A stretch of DNA of 64,000 nucleotides from Pararhizobium arenae (GTDB lineage Bacteria; Pseudomonadota; Alphaproteobacteria; Rhizobiales; Rhizobiaceae), in NCBI RefSeq assembly GCF_001931685.1, contig NZ_MOOY01000008.1, forward strand, positions 1 to 64,000, given 5' to 3'. Position 1 is the first letter of the stretch. Each line of letters opens with the position of its first letter. The position numbers were made by a program, and so were the translations under genes. Below the pieces are notes generated by a model, which worked only from the letters and a program-made list of their open reading frames with translations, was not told where the DNA came from and did not search any database. This document shows positions 33,153 to 41,940 of the stretch, piece by piece.

Positions 33153-33328
33153 ATCAGGCCCCGTGCCGCAATGATCACCGTCCCGGAGTGCGTGTCACAA
33201 GCCGTTCGCCCCATATTTCTGCCCCCTCTGAATAGGGGGTTGAGGGCGTAAAAACCGTCCGGTAGCCTCATTTTACCAATCGTTAATCAACGGTAGGATG
33301 GGCGGCAGTTCGCCGGCGGGGGCTGGAA
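33153..33328. other. Interval upstream of the RTX gene with hairpin
   Basis: CCCCCT (33222-33227) and AGGGGG (33234-33239) can form a short GC-rich stem, without a T-run. CGTTAATCAACG is a small palindrome at about 33282-33293, suggestive of a regulator site. The RTX promoter must lie here. Confidence 0.35.
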
Positions 33329-35533
33329 ATGGTATTCAAGTTCGGATGGACTTCTGTCGATCGTCTTCTTGGAACGGGGGCCGCGGACACGCTGCTCGGT
33401 CAGGGCGGGAACGACGTTCTGACAGGCCTAATCGGCAATGACCTGCTCTCAGGCGGTTTCGGCAACGACCAGCTCAATGGCGGCGATGGCAATGATCTGC
33501 TTCTGGGTGGGGAAGGAAGCGATACGATCTTAGGCGGCAACGGCAACGATACGCTCTACAACGGCAGCAGTGTCGCACTCTTTTCCCAGACGAGTGCAGG
33601 CAGCTGGGACGATAGCAGCAGCGACACATTGACCGCCGGTGCCGGCAACGACAAGGTTTATATCGGCAGGAACGACAAGGCCGATGGTGGAGCCGGCGGT
33701 TATGATACGCTCTTCTGGTCCGTCCTTCCCAAAGTGGAAGTCCTCCTGACGCTGGATTTTTCCAAGGTCGGGGGTAGCACGGCGGTATCTCTCGGATGGG
33801 GAACCACTCGGGCGCTGCAGTTCGAGCGCGTCGAGGTAAGTGTGTCCTTCATCTCTGCGGGGTCGAAAATTATCGGCAGTTCCGGGGACGATGTTCTGAG
33901 CGCTTCCGCCATCACTGCCGTGCAAGTCGGTCCGCAATCCTATCGGTACGGCGTCACGATCAACGGTGGCAGCGGCGATGACGTTATTACCGGCTCCTTC
34001 AGCAAGGACGACAAGATCGATGGTGGTGCAGGCGATGACGAGATCAGCAGCGGGCTTGGCACCGACAGCGTCAAGGGAGGCACGGGCGCGGATATTTTCA
34101 TCACGCAGATAACCCCTACCGATCCACTCGGCGGAGGGGGAACGACCCCGGACAACATCACCGATTTCAATCCGAAGCAGGATGTTCTCCTGCTCAATCT
34201 GCGGTCCCTTGGTCCGACGATGATGCCCACCGACAAGATCACCCTTGTTGCGAACAAAAATCCTGTCGCGAGCTCGGCAACCGGCGGTCAGTTTCTGTAT
34301 GAGACCGATACCGGAAAACTGTCCTTCGACAAGAACGGCAAGCTTGAGGGCGGCATCTACCACATCGCCACGTTGACCACCAAGCCGGTGCTGACGGCTG
34401 CCAATCTGGTGGCCGACGCTTACCTTACCTTGCCGCGCCTTGCGGGACAAATCAGCTCGGACACGTCGGCCGCGACGTTGAAATCCGGCACCAGCGGCAA
34501 CGATACGGTGACCGGCACGGCGGCTGCCAACAAGTTCTTTGGCAATCTCGGCAACGACACGCTCAAGGGGCTGGGCGGCCGCGACCTGTTGTTTGGCGGA
34601 TACGGCAACGACACACTCGATGGCGGCGATGGCGATGACCGCCTGATCGGGGGGTATGGCAGCGATAAGCTGATCGGCGGAAAGGGCAACGACTTTATTC
34701 GCACGGGCGTCGCCGGGCTGGATAACTACGATCTTTATGCCGAAACGACGAAAGATACGGTTGACGCGGGTGCGGGCAACGATCGCGTCGTGATCGATAC
34801 GGGCGATACTGCCCTCGGTGGAAGCGGGATGGATACGATGGTGATCCAGTCTCGCCTTTCTGACAAGGGCGAACCGCCGCTGCTCAAGCTCGATTTTGCC
34901 CAGGTGACCGGAAGCAAGGCGCTGCAATTCGGCATGGACACGACCTCGGCGGGACAGTTTGAAAATGTCGATGTCTTTCTTTTCGGCCTGAAGCCAGGCT
35001 CATCGCTTTCCGGCACATCCGGCGACGACAGGCTACAGCTGGGAGTTACGCCGACCACGGGCGGGCCGCTCGTCGACAGCAAAGGGGACGGAGGATCGAT
35101 TTTCGGCCGCGGTGGGAATGACTACCTCTCAGGGTCGGCCTATTCCGACCGGCTCAACGGTGGCGACGGAGACGACATCATTCGCAATTCCGGCAGCGAC
35201 TTCATCACGCTGGGGAAGGGCTCCGATCAGGTGTTCACCTACGAAATGGCCGGAAGCATGGTGATCAAGGATTTTACCAGTGCCGACATGATCATCTACG
35301 AGCAGCTTGAAAACACAGGCCTCGATCTGACATTCAATTCGACCAAGCTGATCGTCGGTGATGCCGACGAGGGCTCACGCCCGGGCCTGGCACAGTTTCT
35401 GTACGATCCCGGTACTGGCGGTCTCAAACTGGACAAGAATGGCTCGACGGCTGGCGGTATAGTGTCAATTGCCTTGCTGGAGGGAGCACCGACGATCACC
35501 GCCAATCAACTCGCTGTGGAGTTCTACATCTGA
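33329..35533 (+). CDS. RTX calcium-binding repeat protein with internal duplication
   Basis: A 734-residue protein rich in GGxGxDxLx nonapeptides (GGDGNDLLLGGEGSDTILGG, GGYGNDTLDGGDGDDRLIGG), which bind Ca2+ and fold into parallel beta rolls after export. The two halves (about 8-375 and 388-734) repeat the same order: RTX block, a strand-rich DFSKVGG/DFAQVTG module, a second RTX block, then FLYETDTGKLSFDKNGKLEGG against FLYDPGTGGLKLDKNGSTAGG. There is no N-terminal signal peptide, so type I secretion through a C-terminal signal is expected, but no exporter genes are adjacent. No protease, lipase or adhesin catalytic motif is visible; a structural or adhesive surface role is the likeliest. Confidence 0.88.
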   Translation: MVFKFGWTSVDRLLGTGAADTLLGQGGNDVLTGLIGNDLLSGGFGNDQLNGGDGNDLLLGGEGSDTILGGNGNDTLYNGSSVALFSQTSAGSWDDSSSDTLTAGAGNDKVYIGRNDKADGGAGGYDTLFWSVLPKVEVLLTLDFSKVGGSTAVSLGWGTTRALQFERVEVSVSFISAGSKIIGSSGDDVLSASAITAVQVGPQSYRYGVTINGGSGDDVITGSFSKDDKIDGGAGDDEISSGLGTDSVKGGTGADIFITQITPTDPLGGGGTTPDNITDFNPKQDVLLLNLRSLGPTMMPTDKITLVANKNPVASSATGGQFLYETDTGKLSFDKNGKLEGGIYHIATLTTKPVLTAANLVADAYLTLPRLAGQISSDTSAATLKSGTSGNDTVTGTAAANKFFGNLGNDTLKGLGGRDLLFGGYGNDTLDGGDGDDRLIGGYGSDKLIGGKGNDFIRTGVAGLDNYDLYAETTKDTVDAGAGNDRVVIDTGDTALGGSGMDTMVIQSRLSDKGEPPLLKLDFAQVTGSKALQFGMDTTSAGQFENVDVFLFGLKPGSSLSGTSGDDRLQLGVTPTTGGPLVDSKGDGGSIFGRGGNDYLSGSAYSDRLNGGDGDDIIRNSGSDFITLGKGSDQVFTYEMAGSMVIKDFTSADMIIYEQLENTGLDLTFNSTKLIVGDADEGSRPGLAQFLYDPGTGGLKLDKNGSTAGGIVSIALLEGAPTITANQLAVEFYI

Positions 35534-35593
35534 CCTACAGGACGTGTTTTGCCTTGACACCCGGCCGCGCATAATGGAAACCTCCGCCCTGTC

Positions 35594-35667
35594 GCGGGTA
35601 TGATGTAATGGTAGCTTGTCAGCTTCCCAAGCTGATCGCGCGGGTTCGATTCCCGCTACCCGCTCCA
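35594..35667 (+). tRNA. tRNA-Gly (anticodon CCC)
   Basis: The acceptor arms GCGGGTA (35594-35600) and TACCCGC (35657-35663) pair perfectly, followed by T and an encoded CCA. The anticodon arm TCAGC-TTCCCAA-GCTGA gives anticodon CCC, and the T-arm CGGGTTCGATTCCCG is canonical. Length 74 bases including CCA. TTGACA-like and CATAAT-like elements occur just upstream. No integrase or att repeat is seen at its 3' end. Confidence 0.96.
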
Positions 35668-35672
35668 CTCTT

Positions 35673-37604
35673 TCACAAATTTCTGGCAGGCTTGTGCGGC
35701 GTCTTGTTCCAGACGAACGGCTTGAAGCGCAATTCCAGGATCGCTCGCCACGCTGCGAAGGAGAGGGCGAGCCAGTAGACCGGGGTTAGGACCCAGCGCC
35801 AGCCGACGGCGCGACGTTCTCTGTCTTCCATCCGGACACGGCCAAGGGCGATGAAGATCACGTAACTGCCGAAGATGTTGATGATATCGGCAATGAAAAG
35901 CCAGAAGGAGAGTGCGCCCACCGTATGGCTGTCGTCCTGCATCATCAGCCAGCCGAGATAGATGGCAAAGGCAATCACGGCGGGGTGGCAGAGCGACGAG
36001 AGCAGCATGCCGCCAATCAGCACCTGAAAGGTGAGGAAGCCGCTCCAGCCAAGTTCCCTCAGCAGTCGTCGAGGTTTGCGCATCTGTACCAGCCAGGTCT
36101 GCAGCCAACCTTTGTACCAGCGCGTGCGCTGTTTCAACCAGACGTCAAAATCGGTCGGGGCATCCTCCAGGGTGGGCATAGAGATAACGCGGGAGCGATA
36201 TCCCATACGGTAGAGGCGCATGCCGAGATCGGCATCCTCGGTGACATTGTAGGGATCCCAGCCGCCGACCTGTTTCAAGGCCGCCGTCCTGAAGTGATTG
36301 GACGTGCCGCCCAGCGGCAGGGGTAATCGTGCTGCCGAAAGCATCGGCAGAAGGCCGCGAAACAGGGCGGCGTACTCCAATGAAAAGAGGCCGCTCAACC
36401 AGGATTGCTCGCCATTGGTGATGGATAAAGGCGCCTGGAGGCAGACCGTGCGGCTGCTCATGCGGCAGAAGGCGGCGTGTGCCTGCTTCAACTGCCCTGG
36501 AGACGGACGATCCTCGGCATCGTAGACCGTGAGCAGGCTCCCGCGCGCTCCATTGAGGGCGTAGGTCAAGGCTTTCGGCTTTGTCCTGGGGTTGCGTACC
36601 GGAACCCGGATGATTTCGTACTCGGCCGGCAGTTTCAGCGTTTCGAGGAGCCTTATCGTGCCCTCGTCATCGTCCTCGCAGATCAGCTTGATATCCAGCC
36701 GGGATCGCGGCCAGTCGAGACGGTCAAGGGCCGCGATCAGTTGTGGAACGACGCTCTCTTCCCGGTAGAGCGCAACCAGAACGGAATAGATCGGCAGCGG
36801 CGTCTCCTTCAGCGGGCTTCTCGGGCGTCGAAATCGATGGCGCCGTTCGCGCGCCTGTGCCGACAGGAGGGCCACAAAACGAAGACCGAAATTCGCCAGA
36901 AACAGCAAGGTTACGAGGATGTGGACAGCGATAAACGTCAAAATCGGCATCGTAAGCAAGCAGGCGATCAGGCCTGCGGCCAGCAAGCCGCCGTAAAACC
37001 CTTGTCTGCCCCAGAATGTGACGCGGGCGCTGTAAAGCGGCATGTGATCGGAAAGCCTGCGGGTTGTTTCGACAACACGGCGCAGGCGCCCGCTCTGCCA
37101 GGCTGCGCGCTTGATTTCGGAGGGTAACGTGACGACCAGCCGGGAGCGAAGCGTCGGGCTTTGCTCCAATCGGTTTTTCAGGCCAGCTACCTGCGAAATT
37201 TTCGGAGCTATTGCCCGCACAGGGCGAGCCAGCGGTGGTTGCAGCAGAAGCACTTCCGGTCGGCTGAGCTGTGCGTCCAGACCTGGCAGGTCGTGGACAT
37301 GCGTCCCGTCGATCCGCTGCAGGAAGGCAAGCCCCAATTCCTCCGCGAGCGCCTCGAAATACGTCGTTTCATCGACAAGGTTGTTCGCCAAAAGCTCGTC
37401 TTCGATCGAGGTGTTGTTCGCCACGGCGTGACGCAGGGCTTTGGCGATGGTCGGCTTGCCGATACCCATCTTCAGCAGCAGCCGGCCTTCCGCCATGAGG
37501 GCGGCTGAGTAGCGCCTTTCCACGCCCGGCTTTTCCACCGCAAGCGTATCCTCGCGCTTTGCGGTAGCCATTCTCGAATTGTCCGGATATTCTGCGAAGC
37601 GCAT
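35673..37604 (-). CDS. Membrane GT2 glycosyltransferase with N-terminal GspE-N-like domain
   Basis: About 643 residues. The N-terminal part (about 30-110; LLLKMGIGKPTIAKALRHAV, LLANNLVDETTYFEALAEEL) looks like the N-terminal domain of type II/IV secretion ATPases, a domain that also binds c-di-GMP in some proteins. Two membrane helices follow, then a GT2 catalytic domain: YSVLVALYREESVVPQLIAA, the DxD-like VYDAEDRPSPGQ, TEDADLGMRLYRMGYRS and QRTRWYKGWLQTW (QxxRW processivity motif). Several C-terminal helices complete a cellulose-synthase-like layout, so it likely makes or extrudes an exopolysaccharide. I use ATG 37604; ATG 37571 is also possible, while the longer open frame to 37679 overlaps the divergent gene. 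Confidence 0.85.
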   Translation of the reverse strand: MRFAEYPDNSRMATAKREDTLAVEKPGVERRYSAALMAEGRLLLKMGIGKPTIAKALRHAVANNTSIEDELLANNLVDETTYFEALAEELGLAFLQRIDGTHVHDLPGLDAQLSRPEVLLLQPPLARPVRAIAPKISQVAGLKNRLEQSPTLRSRLVVTLPSEIKRAAWQSGRLRRVVETTRRLSDHMPLYSARVTFWGRQGFYGGLLAAGLIACLLTMPILTFIAVHILVTLLFLANFGLRFVALLSAQARERRHRFRRPRSPLKETPLPIYSVLVALYREESVVPQLIAALDRLDWPRSRLDIKLICEDDDEGTIRLLETLKLPAEYEIIRVPVRNPRTKPKALTYALNGARGSLLTVYDAEDRPSPGQLKQAHAAFCRMSSRTVCLQAPLSITNGEQSWLSGLFSLEYAALFRGLLPMLSAARLPLPLGGTSNHFRTAALKQVGGWDPYNVTEDADLGMRLYRMGYRSRVISMPTLEDAPTDFDVWLKQRTRWYKGWLQTWLVQMRKPRRLLRELGWSGFLTFQVLIGGMLLSSLCHPAVIAFAIYLGWLMMQDDSHTVGALSFWLFIADIINIFGSYVIFIALGRVRMEDRERRAVGWRWVLTPVYWLALSFAAWRAILELRFKPFVWNKTPHKPARNL

Positions 37605-37670
37605 GAACCCCCGTGGCCGGACCCGGCGCGTTTTATGTCGTTGTGGATTGTGACCCCGGGAAGAATATGA

Positions 37671-38564
37671 ATGCGGCATGCCCGTTTCGCATCCTTAAAA
37701 TTTTATGGGATTTTCGCTCTTTGCGTGTTTTTGGTTGCATCTTTTGCGCGAGCGCAATCGTTGCCGGCTTCGACGGATGGGGCAGGCAATACGCCGGCCG
37801 GCATGCCGCTGCTTTTCGACGCGCGCGAACGGATCGCCAAGCCTGATCTGAGCGGGCTGGCGAGACTGCGCTTCCTGACGACGGTCGATTTTCCGCCCTT
37901 CAATTTCATCGATCAATCCGGACGGTTGTCGGGCTTCCACGTCGATCTCGTACGCGAAATCTGCCGTACCCTCGAGATCGATGACAAATGTCAGATACAA
38001 GCAGTCGCCTACAAGGATCTTCTGACGGCGCTTGAGGGCGATCAGGGAGAGGCCGTGATTGCCGGTCTGGGCATCACGCCGGAACTGCGACAGCGGTTTT
38101 CGTTTTCGCGGGTTTATATGCCGTTGCCCGCCCGCTTCGTCGGCAACCGCAAGCTTGTTGGTCATGGCACGACATTATCGGCTTTCGACCGCAAGCCGGT
38201 CGGGGTCGTCGCCGGAACGACCCATGAAGCGATGGCGCGGGCTTTCTTTCCTGAAATGGCGTTCAAACCCTTTGAAAGCAGGCAGGCGATGCTGGATGCG
38301 CTGAAGAAAGGCGATGCGGCGGGCGTGTTTTCAGATGGCGTGCAACTGGCGTTCTGGGTGGCCGGAAGCGATGCGGCCGGTTGCTGCACCCTTATGGATG
38401 GGGCCTATTTTTCCCAGCGCTATCTTGGCGAAGGGCTCGCCATTCTCAATCGCAGGGACGATACCGCCCTGACCCAGGCGATCAATCATGCGCTGCTGGA
38501 TCTGTCCCGCAATGGCCGGCTGAACGAGATCTACACCCGATATTTCCCCACCGGCATCTATTGA
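37671..38564 (+). CDS. Family 3 periplasmic solute-binding protein
   Basis: A 297-residue exported binding protein. Signal peptide with core FYGIFALCVFLVASFARAQS. The mature domain starts LRFLTTVDFPPFNFIDQSGR and LSGFHVDLVREICRTLEIDD, the typical opening of amino-acid-type (family 3) binding proteins, with AYKDLLTALEGDQGEAVIAG and LDLSRNGRLNEIYTRYFP at the end. No permease or ATPase gene is next to it, so it may be a stand-alone receptor or serve a distant system. A GGAAGAA ribosome-binding site precedes the ATG. It is transcribed divergently from the glycosyltransferase. Confidence 0.85.
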   Translation: MRHARFASLKFYGIFALCVFLVASFARAQSLPASTDGAGNTPAGMPLLFDARERIAKPDLSGLARLRFLTTVDFPPFNFIDQSGRLSGFHVDLVREICRTLEIDDKCQIQAVAYKDLLTALEGDQGEAVIAGLGITPELRQRFSFSRVYMPLPARFVGNRKLVGHGTTLSAFDRKPVGVVAGTTHEAMARAFFPEMAFKPFESRQAMLDALKKGDAAGVFSDGVQLAFWVAGSDAAGCCTLMDGAYFSQRYLGEGLAILNRRDDTALTQAINHALLDLSRNGRLNEIYTRYFPTGIY

Positions 38565-38580
38565 GCGCTTTGCAAAAACC

Positions 38581-38991
38581 TTACCTGCGGAAACGCGCGA
38601 TTGCGGCCCTTTCGATCGCGGCACAGGTGAGCTTGTCGAGTTGCAGCCGGTCGCGCAGCAATTGCAGCAGCCTGATTTCTTCCTGCCGCAGCGCCAGGTC
38701 GGCGGCCGCGATTTCCACGGCCAGCGCATAAGCCGTATCGTGGAGGCGGCTCGGCAAGGCTTCGCGGACCAGCTCCAGCGCGATATCCAGTCCTTCCGGG
38801 CCGGAAAGCAGCTGGGCGCAGTCGCGGGCAATATCCACGAGAGCCTCGTCATCGAAGCCTTCAAAGACGGGAAGGAAGCGTGACAGCCGCCCGATCCGCT
38901 CAAGTTCGCCATCGGTCATGACCCTGTCGACGGCCGACATCATTACCATGACATGAATGAGGGCTTCGTGCTGCGTGAGGCTCGTGTTCAT
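38581..38991 (-). CDS. TerB-like tellurite-resistance family protein
   Basis: About 136 residues, all-helical. MNTSLTQHEALIHVMVMMSA, VDRVMTDGELERIGRLSRF, LVREALPSRLHDTAYALAVE and AAADLALRQEEIRLLQLLRD follow the TerB fold with its acidic metal-binding positions (VDRVMTDGE, AADLALRQEE). TerB domain proteins bind divalent metal at the inner face of the membrane. The start at 38991 is supported by AAAGAGC; the longer open frame from 39282 has arginine-rich, non-protein-like sequence. It converges on the solute-binding gene with 16 bases between the stops. Confidence 0.82.
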   Translation of the reverse strand: MNTSLTQHEALIHVMVMMSAVDRVMTDGELERIGRLSRFLPVFEGFDDEALVDIARDCAQLLSGPEGLDIALELVREALPSRLHDTAYALAVEIAAADLALRQEEIRLLQLLRDRLQLDKLTCAAIERAAIARFRR

Positions 38992-39070
38992 CTTGCTCTT
39001 TCCGTTCAACCGGCTGGCACGTAAGTCGCCCGTCAGGCGATTGCAATGGTGGGGATGGACAATATCGGCG

Positions 39071-39871
39071 TCATTGTGCCGTTTCGGGCGCCATGTCAAA
39101 CGGCTCTGCTCGTTCACCCGGTTCGATTTTCTGTTGCCGGGGGTCGTTGCCGTAGAAGCCGCGATTTCCGGCCTTGGCCACCTCGATATTTCTCGACAGG
39201 GGAGAGTTTGCCGTCGCCTCCGCCCATCCGTTGTCGGCAAGCCATCGTGCCGGATCGTCGTTGCCGATGCTGCACCGGGCATTCACCGTGCCCTGCCATG
39301 TGGTCCCCGGCACGGTGCAGGTCAGGGCCCGGGCCCTCAAATAGTTGCGAAAGGCAGTCCGCGCGACGATGCCGCATGGCCACATGGCCGCGCCCGTGCC
39401 ACACTGGCGATCCGCGGATTGGGGTTCGATGCCCTCCAACTGCACGACGCCGTTGTCGAAACGGATAGACCCGGCCGAAATCGCGATCGGATGGCGCAAC
39501 ACCTGCGGCTTGGGTTCGGGCCTTGATGCAGGCTGAGACAGCGGTGCCCGTGCCTCGACCCGCTCAAGCGGTTCTCCCGTCTGCGTATCCGGAGCCGCAA
39601 AGGCGTCAGGCTCGATGCTCCGCAAGGGTTTCGCCTCGACAGCCGGACTTTCGATACCACCTTCAGGGTCAGGCAGGACCGGATCGGCCGCCGCGTCATC
39701 CTGCTGCGCATCGTCCGGGGCGAGTTCCTCCATCGTCGGCGTATCGAGCGTAAACTCGGGTGTTGCCGTGTCTTCCACGCCGCGGATGGCGGCATTGCCT
39801 GCAAGGAGGATGAGGGCAGTAAGGCCAATGGCGCCAATACCGCCGGCCGATGTCAGCAGGTGTCGCTTCAT
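39071..39871 (-). CDS. Membrane-anchored thermonuclease-like protein
   Basis: 266 residues from ATG 39871. The N-terminal helix GAIGLTALILLAGNAAI anchors or exports it; residues 35-125 are a Pro/Glu/Asp-rich linker. The C-terminal part (about 130-245; ISAGSIRFDNGVVQLEGIEP, NYLRARALTCTVPGTTWQGT, LADNGWAEATANSP) follows the staphylococcal-nuclease-like fold, but the usual catalytic Arg/Glu pattern is incomplete, so nuclease activity is doubtful. Cysteines (DRQCG, MWPCG, LTCTV, ARCSIG) may form disulfides, consistent with a periplasmic location. The S24 repressor gene lies 14 bases upstream on the same strand. Confidence 0.78.
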   Translation of the reverse strand: MKRHLLTSAGGIGAIGLTALILLAGNAAIRGVEDTATPEFTLDTPTMEELAPDDAQQDDAAADPVLPDPEGGIESPAVEAKPLRSIEPDAFAAPDTQTGEPLERVEARAPLSQPASRPEPKPQVLRHPIAISAGSIRFDNGVVQLEGIEPQSADRQCGTGAAMWPCGIVARTAFRNYLRARALTCTVPGTTWQGTVNARCSIGNDDPARWLADNGWAEATANSPLSRNIEVAKAGNRGFYGNDPRQQKIEPGERAEPFDMAPETAQ

Positions 39872-39885
39872 GCAGGAAAACTGTC

Positions 39886-40551
39886 CTATTGGCTGGCCCA
39901 GATGATCCGCGCAATCCACTCGATTTCGCTCATGTCGAAGGTTCGGTTGGGATGTTCGGGATTAAGGGAGAGAAGCTCTATGCTGCGGGCTGTCTGGCGC
40001 ATCAGGACCTTGGCCATGACCTCCCCTTCACTTGTCTTCACCACCACACGGTCGCCGCGCCTGATCTGCGCCCCCGGCTCGACGATCAGCACATCGCCAT
40101 CCCTGTAGAGGGGGAGCATGCTGTCCCCCTGGATTTCGAGCGCATAAACGCCGGCGCGGCTATCCGGACCTGCGGGAAATTCCACGACATCCCAGCCTTG
40201 TCCGGCAGGAAAGCCGCCATCATCGAAAAAGCCGCCGGCTCCGGCTTGCGCGAAGCCCAGCAGGGGAATGGTGCTGGCCTGCGGCGGAAAGGCGCCCTCC
40301 GGCATGCCGCTGCTTCGAACCTCGGGACGCAGGAACTCCATGAACTGATTGATCGTCGAGCCGGTGGCGTCGAGAACCTTGGCGATGGATTCCGTTGACG
40401 GCCAGCGTTCGCGGCCGTCTGCCGAATGTCGTTTGGACTTGTTGAAGGATGTAGGGTCGAGGCCGGCGCGACGGGCGAGACCCGACGGCGACAATTGGTG
40501 CCGTTCGGCCAGCGCGTCTATCGCGCTCCAGATACGGTCATGTGAAAACAT
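39886..40551 (-). CDS. S24/LexA-like helix-turn-helix repressor
   Basis: A 221-residue regulator. An N-terminal HTH (about 5-70; HQLSPSGLARRAGLDPTSFN) is followed by an S24 peptidase domain (about 90-215) with the catalytic Ser in LEIQGDSMLPLYRDGD and Lys in VVVKTSEGEVMAKVLMR. The expected Ala-Gly-type self-cleavage site may be in FAQAGAGGFFDDGG. The architecture is that of phage CI-like or LexA-like repressors inactivated under stress, yet no phage genes are nearby; rhizobial genomes commonly keep one such chromosomal copy. GGGAGG precedes the ATG. Its target genes are unknown, possibly including the downstream nuclease-like gene. Confidence 0.87.
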   Translation of the reverse strand: MFSHDRIWSAIDALAERHQLSPSGLARRAGLDPTSFNKSKRHSADGRERWPSTESIAKVLDATGSTINQFMEFLRPEVRSSGMPEGAFPPQASTIPLLGFAQAGAGGFFDDGGFPAGQGWDVVEFPAGPDSRAGVYALEIQGDSMLPLYRDGDVLIVEPGAQIRRGDRVVVKTSEGEVMAKVLMRQTARSIELLSLNPEHPNRTFDMSEIEWIARIIWASQ

Positions 40552-40673
40552 CGGTGTGCCTCCCGCAATCGTTAAGCCGGACGCTCTCCTTGGGACTGTT
40601 GCAGTCTAGCGAAAGGGCGTGGGCGAGTAAAGGCGGACAGGAAAATAATCCTCTTTTGTTCCGGGCTGCCGCC

Positions 40674-41846
40674 ATGCTGATTGAAATGAAGCTTATGCTT
40701 CCTATACTCGTTCGTATCCGGCGCTGTTTTGTCGTGTTTGTCTGGAAATATCCGTTGCCCGCTTCCGTCAGAACCGAATTATTGCTGCTTGTCGCCATCG
40801 TAGCGGCCATTGCCGGGCTGGTTTTCAAGCAGAGTTTGCTTGCGGCTGGGCAGGCGGCGGCGCTGCTGGGGGCGGCAGGCCTGATCCTTGCCATAGTGTT
40901 CGCCTCGATGCGGGTTGCCCATCACGCCGAAATTCTGGCGGCCAAGGTGGGGGATCCCTATGGCACGATGATCCTCACATTGTCTGCCGTCGTGGTGGAA
41001 GTGATCATTCTGGCGATCATGATGGGCAAGGAGTCCTCGCCGACACTGGTGCGCGACACGATCTATTCGGCGGTCATGCTGGACGTGAACGGCATTCTCG
41101 GCCTTGCGGCCCTGCTGGGTGGGTTGAAGCATGGCGAGCAAGCCTACAACGACGATTCCAGCCGCACCTACTGCGTCATGATCCTGACGGCGATGGGCAT
41201 ATCGATGGTGGTGCCCGAGTTCGTGCCCGAGGCGAAGTGGCATCTCTATTCCGCCTTCACCATCGTCGCGATGATCATGCTCTACACCCTGTTTCTGCGC
41301 ATGCAGGTGGGCGTGCACAGCTACTTCTTCAGCTACAGTTATCCGAAACGCAGCATGCCGCGGGAAAACGCCGATGCCGATCCCGAAGATGAGCCTCTCA
41401 CGGCTTCGATCGTAACGCTGGTGCTCGGTGTCATCGTGATCGGCGTTTTGGCGGAGGTCATGTCGGCACTGTTGACGGAAGGCTTGAAAGGCAGCGAGGC
41501 ACCGCCAGCCATAGCCGCGATCGTGGTCGCGGCGATCTCGGCATCGCCCGAGATCATGACGGCGATGCGGGCAGCACTTGCAAACCGCATGCAGGCGGTT
41601 GTCAACATCGCGCTCGGAGCGTCCCTGTCAACGGTCATTCTGACCGTGCCTGTCATGGAAGCGATCGCGCTCTACACGGGCCAGCCTTTCATCATGGCGA
41701 TGAGCCCGGTTCAGACGGTCATGATCGCCATCACATTGATCGTGGCTGCGATCAACCTCAACGACGGCGAGACCAATGCCATCGAAGGCATGACCCATTT
41801 CGTGCTGTTTGCGACCTTCGTCATGCTGTCGGTACTTGGCCTCTGA
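40674..41846 (+). CDS. Ca2+/H+ (Na+/H+) antiporter, ChaA type
   Basis: About 390 residues, with ten to eleven hydrophobic helices in two related halves. The two alpha-repeat motifs are visible: GDPYGTMILTLSAVVVEVII in the first and AAISASPEIMTAMRAALANR with LGASLSTVILTVPVMEAIAL in the second, each with the transport glutamate of the CaCA family. An acidic loop (ENADADPEDEPLTASI) joins the halves. ChaA-type proteins exchange Ca2+, Na+ or K+ for protons. The start is uncertain among ATG 40674, 40686 and 40692. Confidence 0.86.
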   Translation: MLIEMKLMLPILVRIRRCFVVFVWKYPLPASVRTELLLLVAIVAAIAGLVFKQSLLAAGQAAALLGAAGLILAIVFASMRVAHHAEILAAKVGDPYGTMILTLSAVVVEVIILAIMMGKESSPTLVRDTIYSAVMLDVNGILGLAALLGGLKHGEQAYNDDSSRTYCVMILTAMGISMVVPEFVPEAKWHLYSAFTIVAMIMLYTLFLRMQVGVHSYFFSYSYPKRSMPRENADADPEDEPLTASIVTLVLGVIVIGVLAEVMSALLTEGLKGSEAPPAIAAIVVAAISASPEIMTAMRAALANRMQAVVNIALGASLSTVILTVPVMEAIALYTGQPFIMAMSPVQTVMIAITLIVAAINLNDGETNAIEGMTHFVLFATFVMLSVLGL

Positions 41847-41940
41847 AGCCTCGCTATTTTTCGCCACAGTACGCCCACTTTCGCACGCGTTGAAGGCGCG
41901 CTATCAGCAGGGAGGCGCGCGCCCGCGTCGAGAGGCTTCC

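Noticed and set aside
35534-35700. tRNA-Gly as the attachment site of an integrated element.
   Set aside because: No integrase gene and no repeat of the tRNA 3' end could be found nearby.
39071-40551. A prophage remnant suggested by the S24 repressor and nuclease-like gene.
   Set aside because: No structural, lysis or recombination genes are present and the neighbours are ordinary chromosomal genes.
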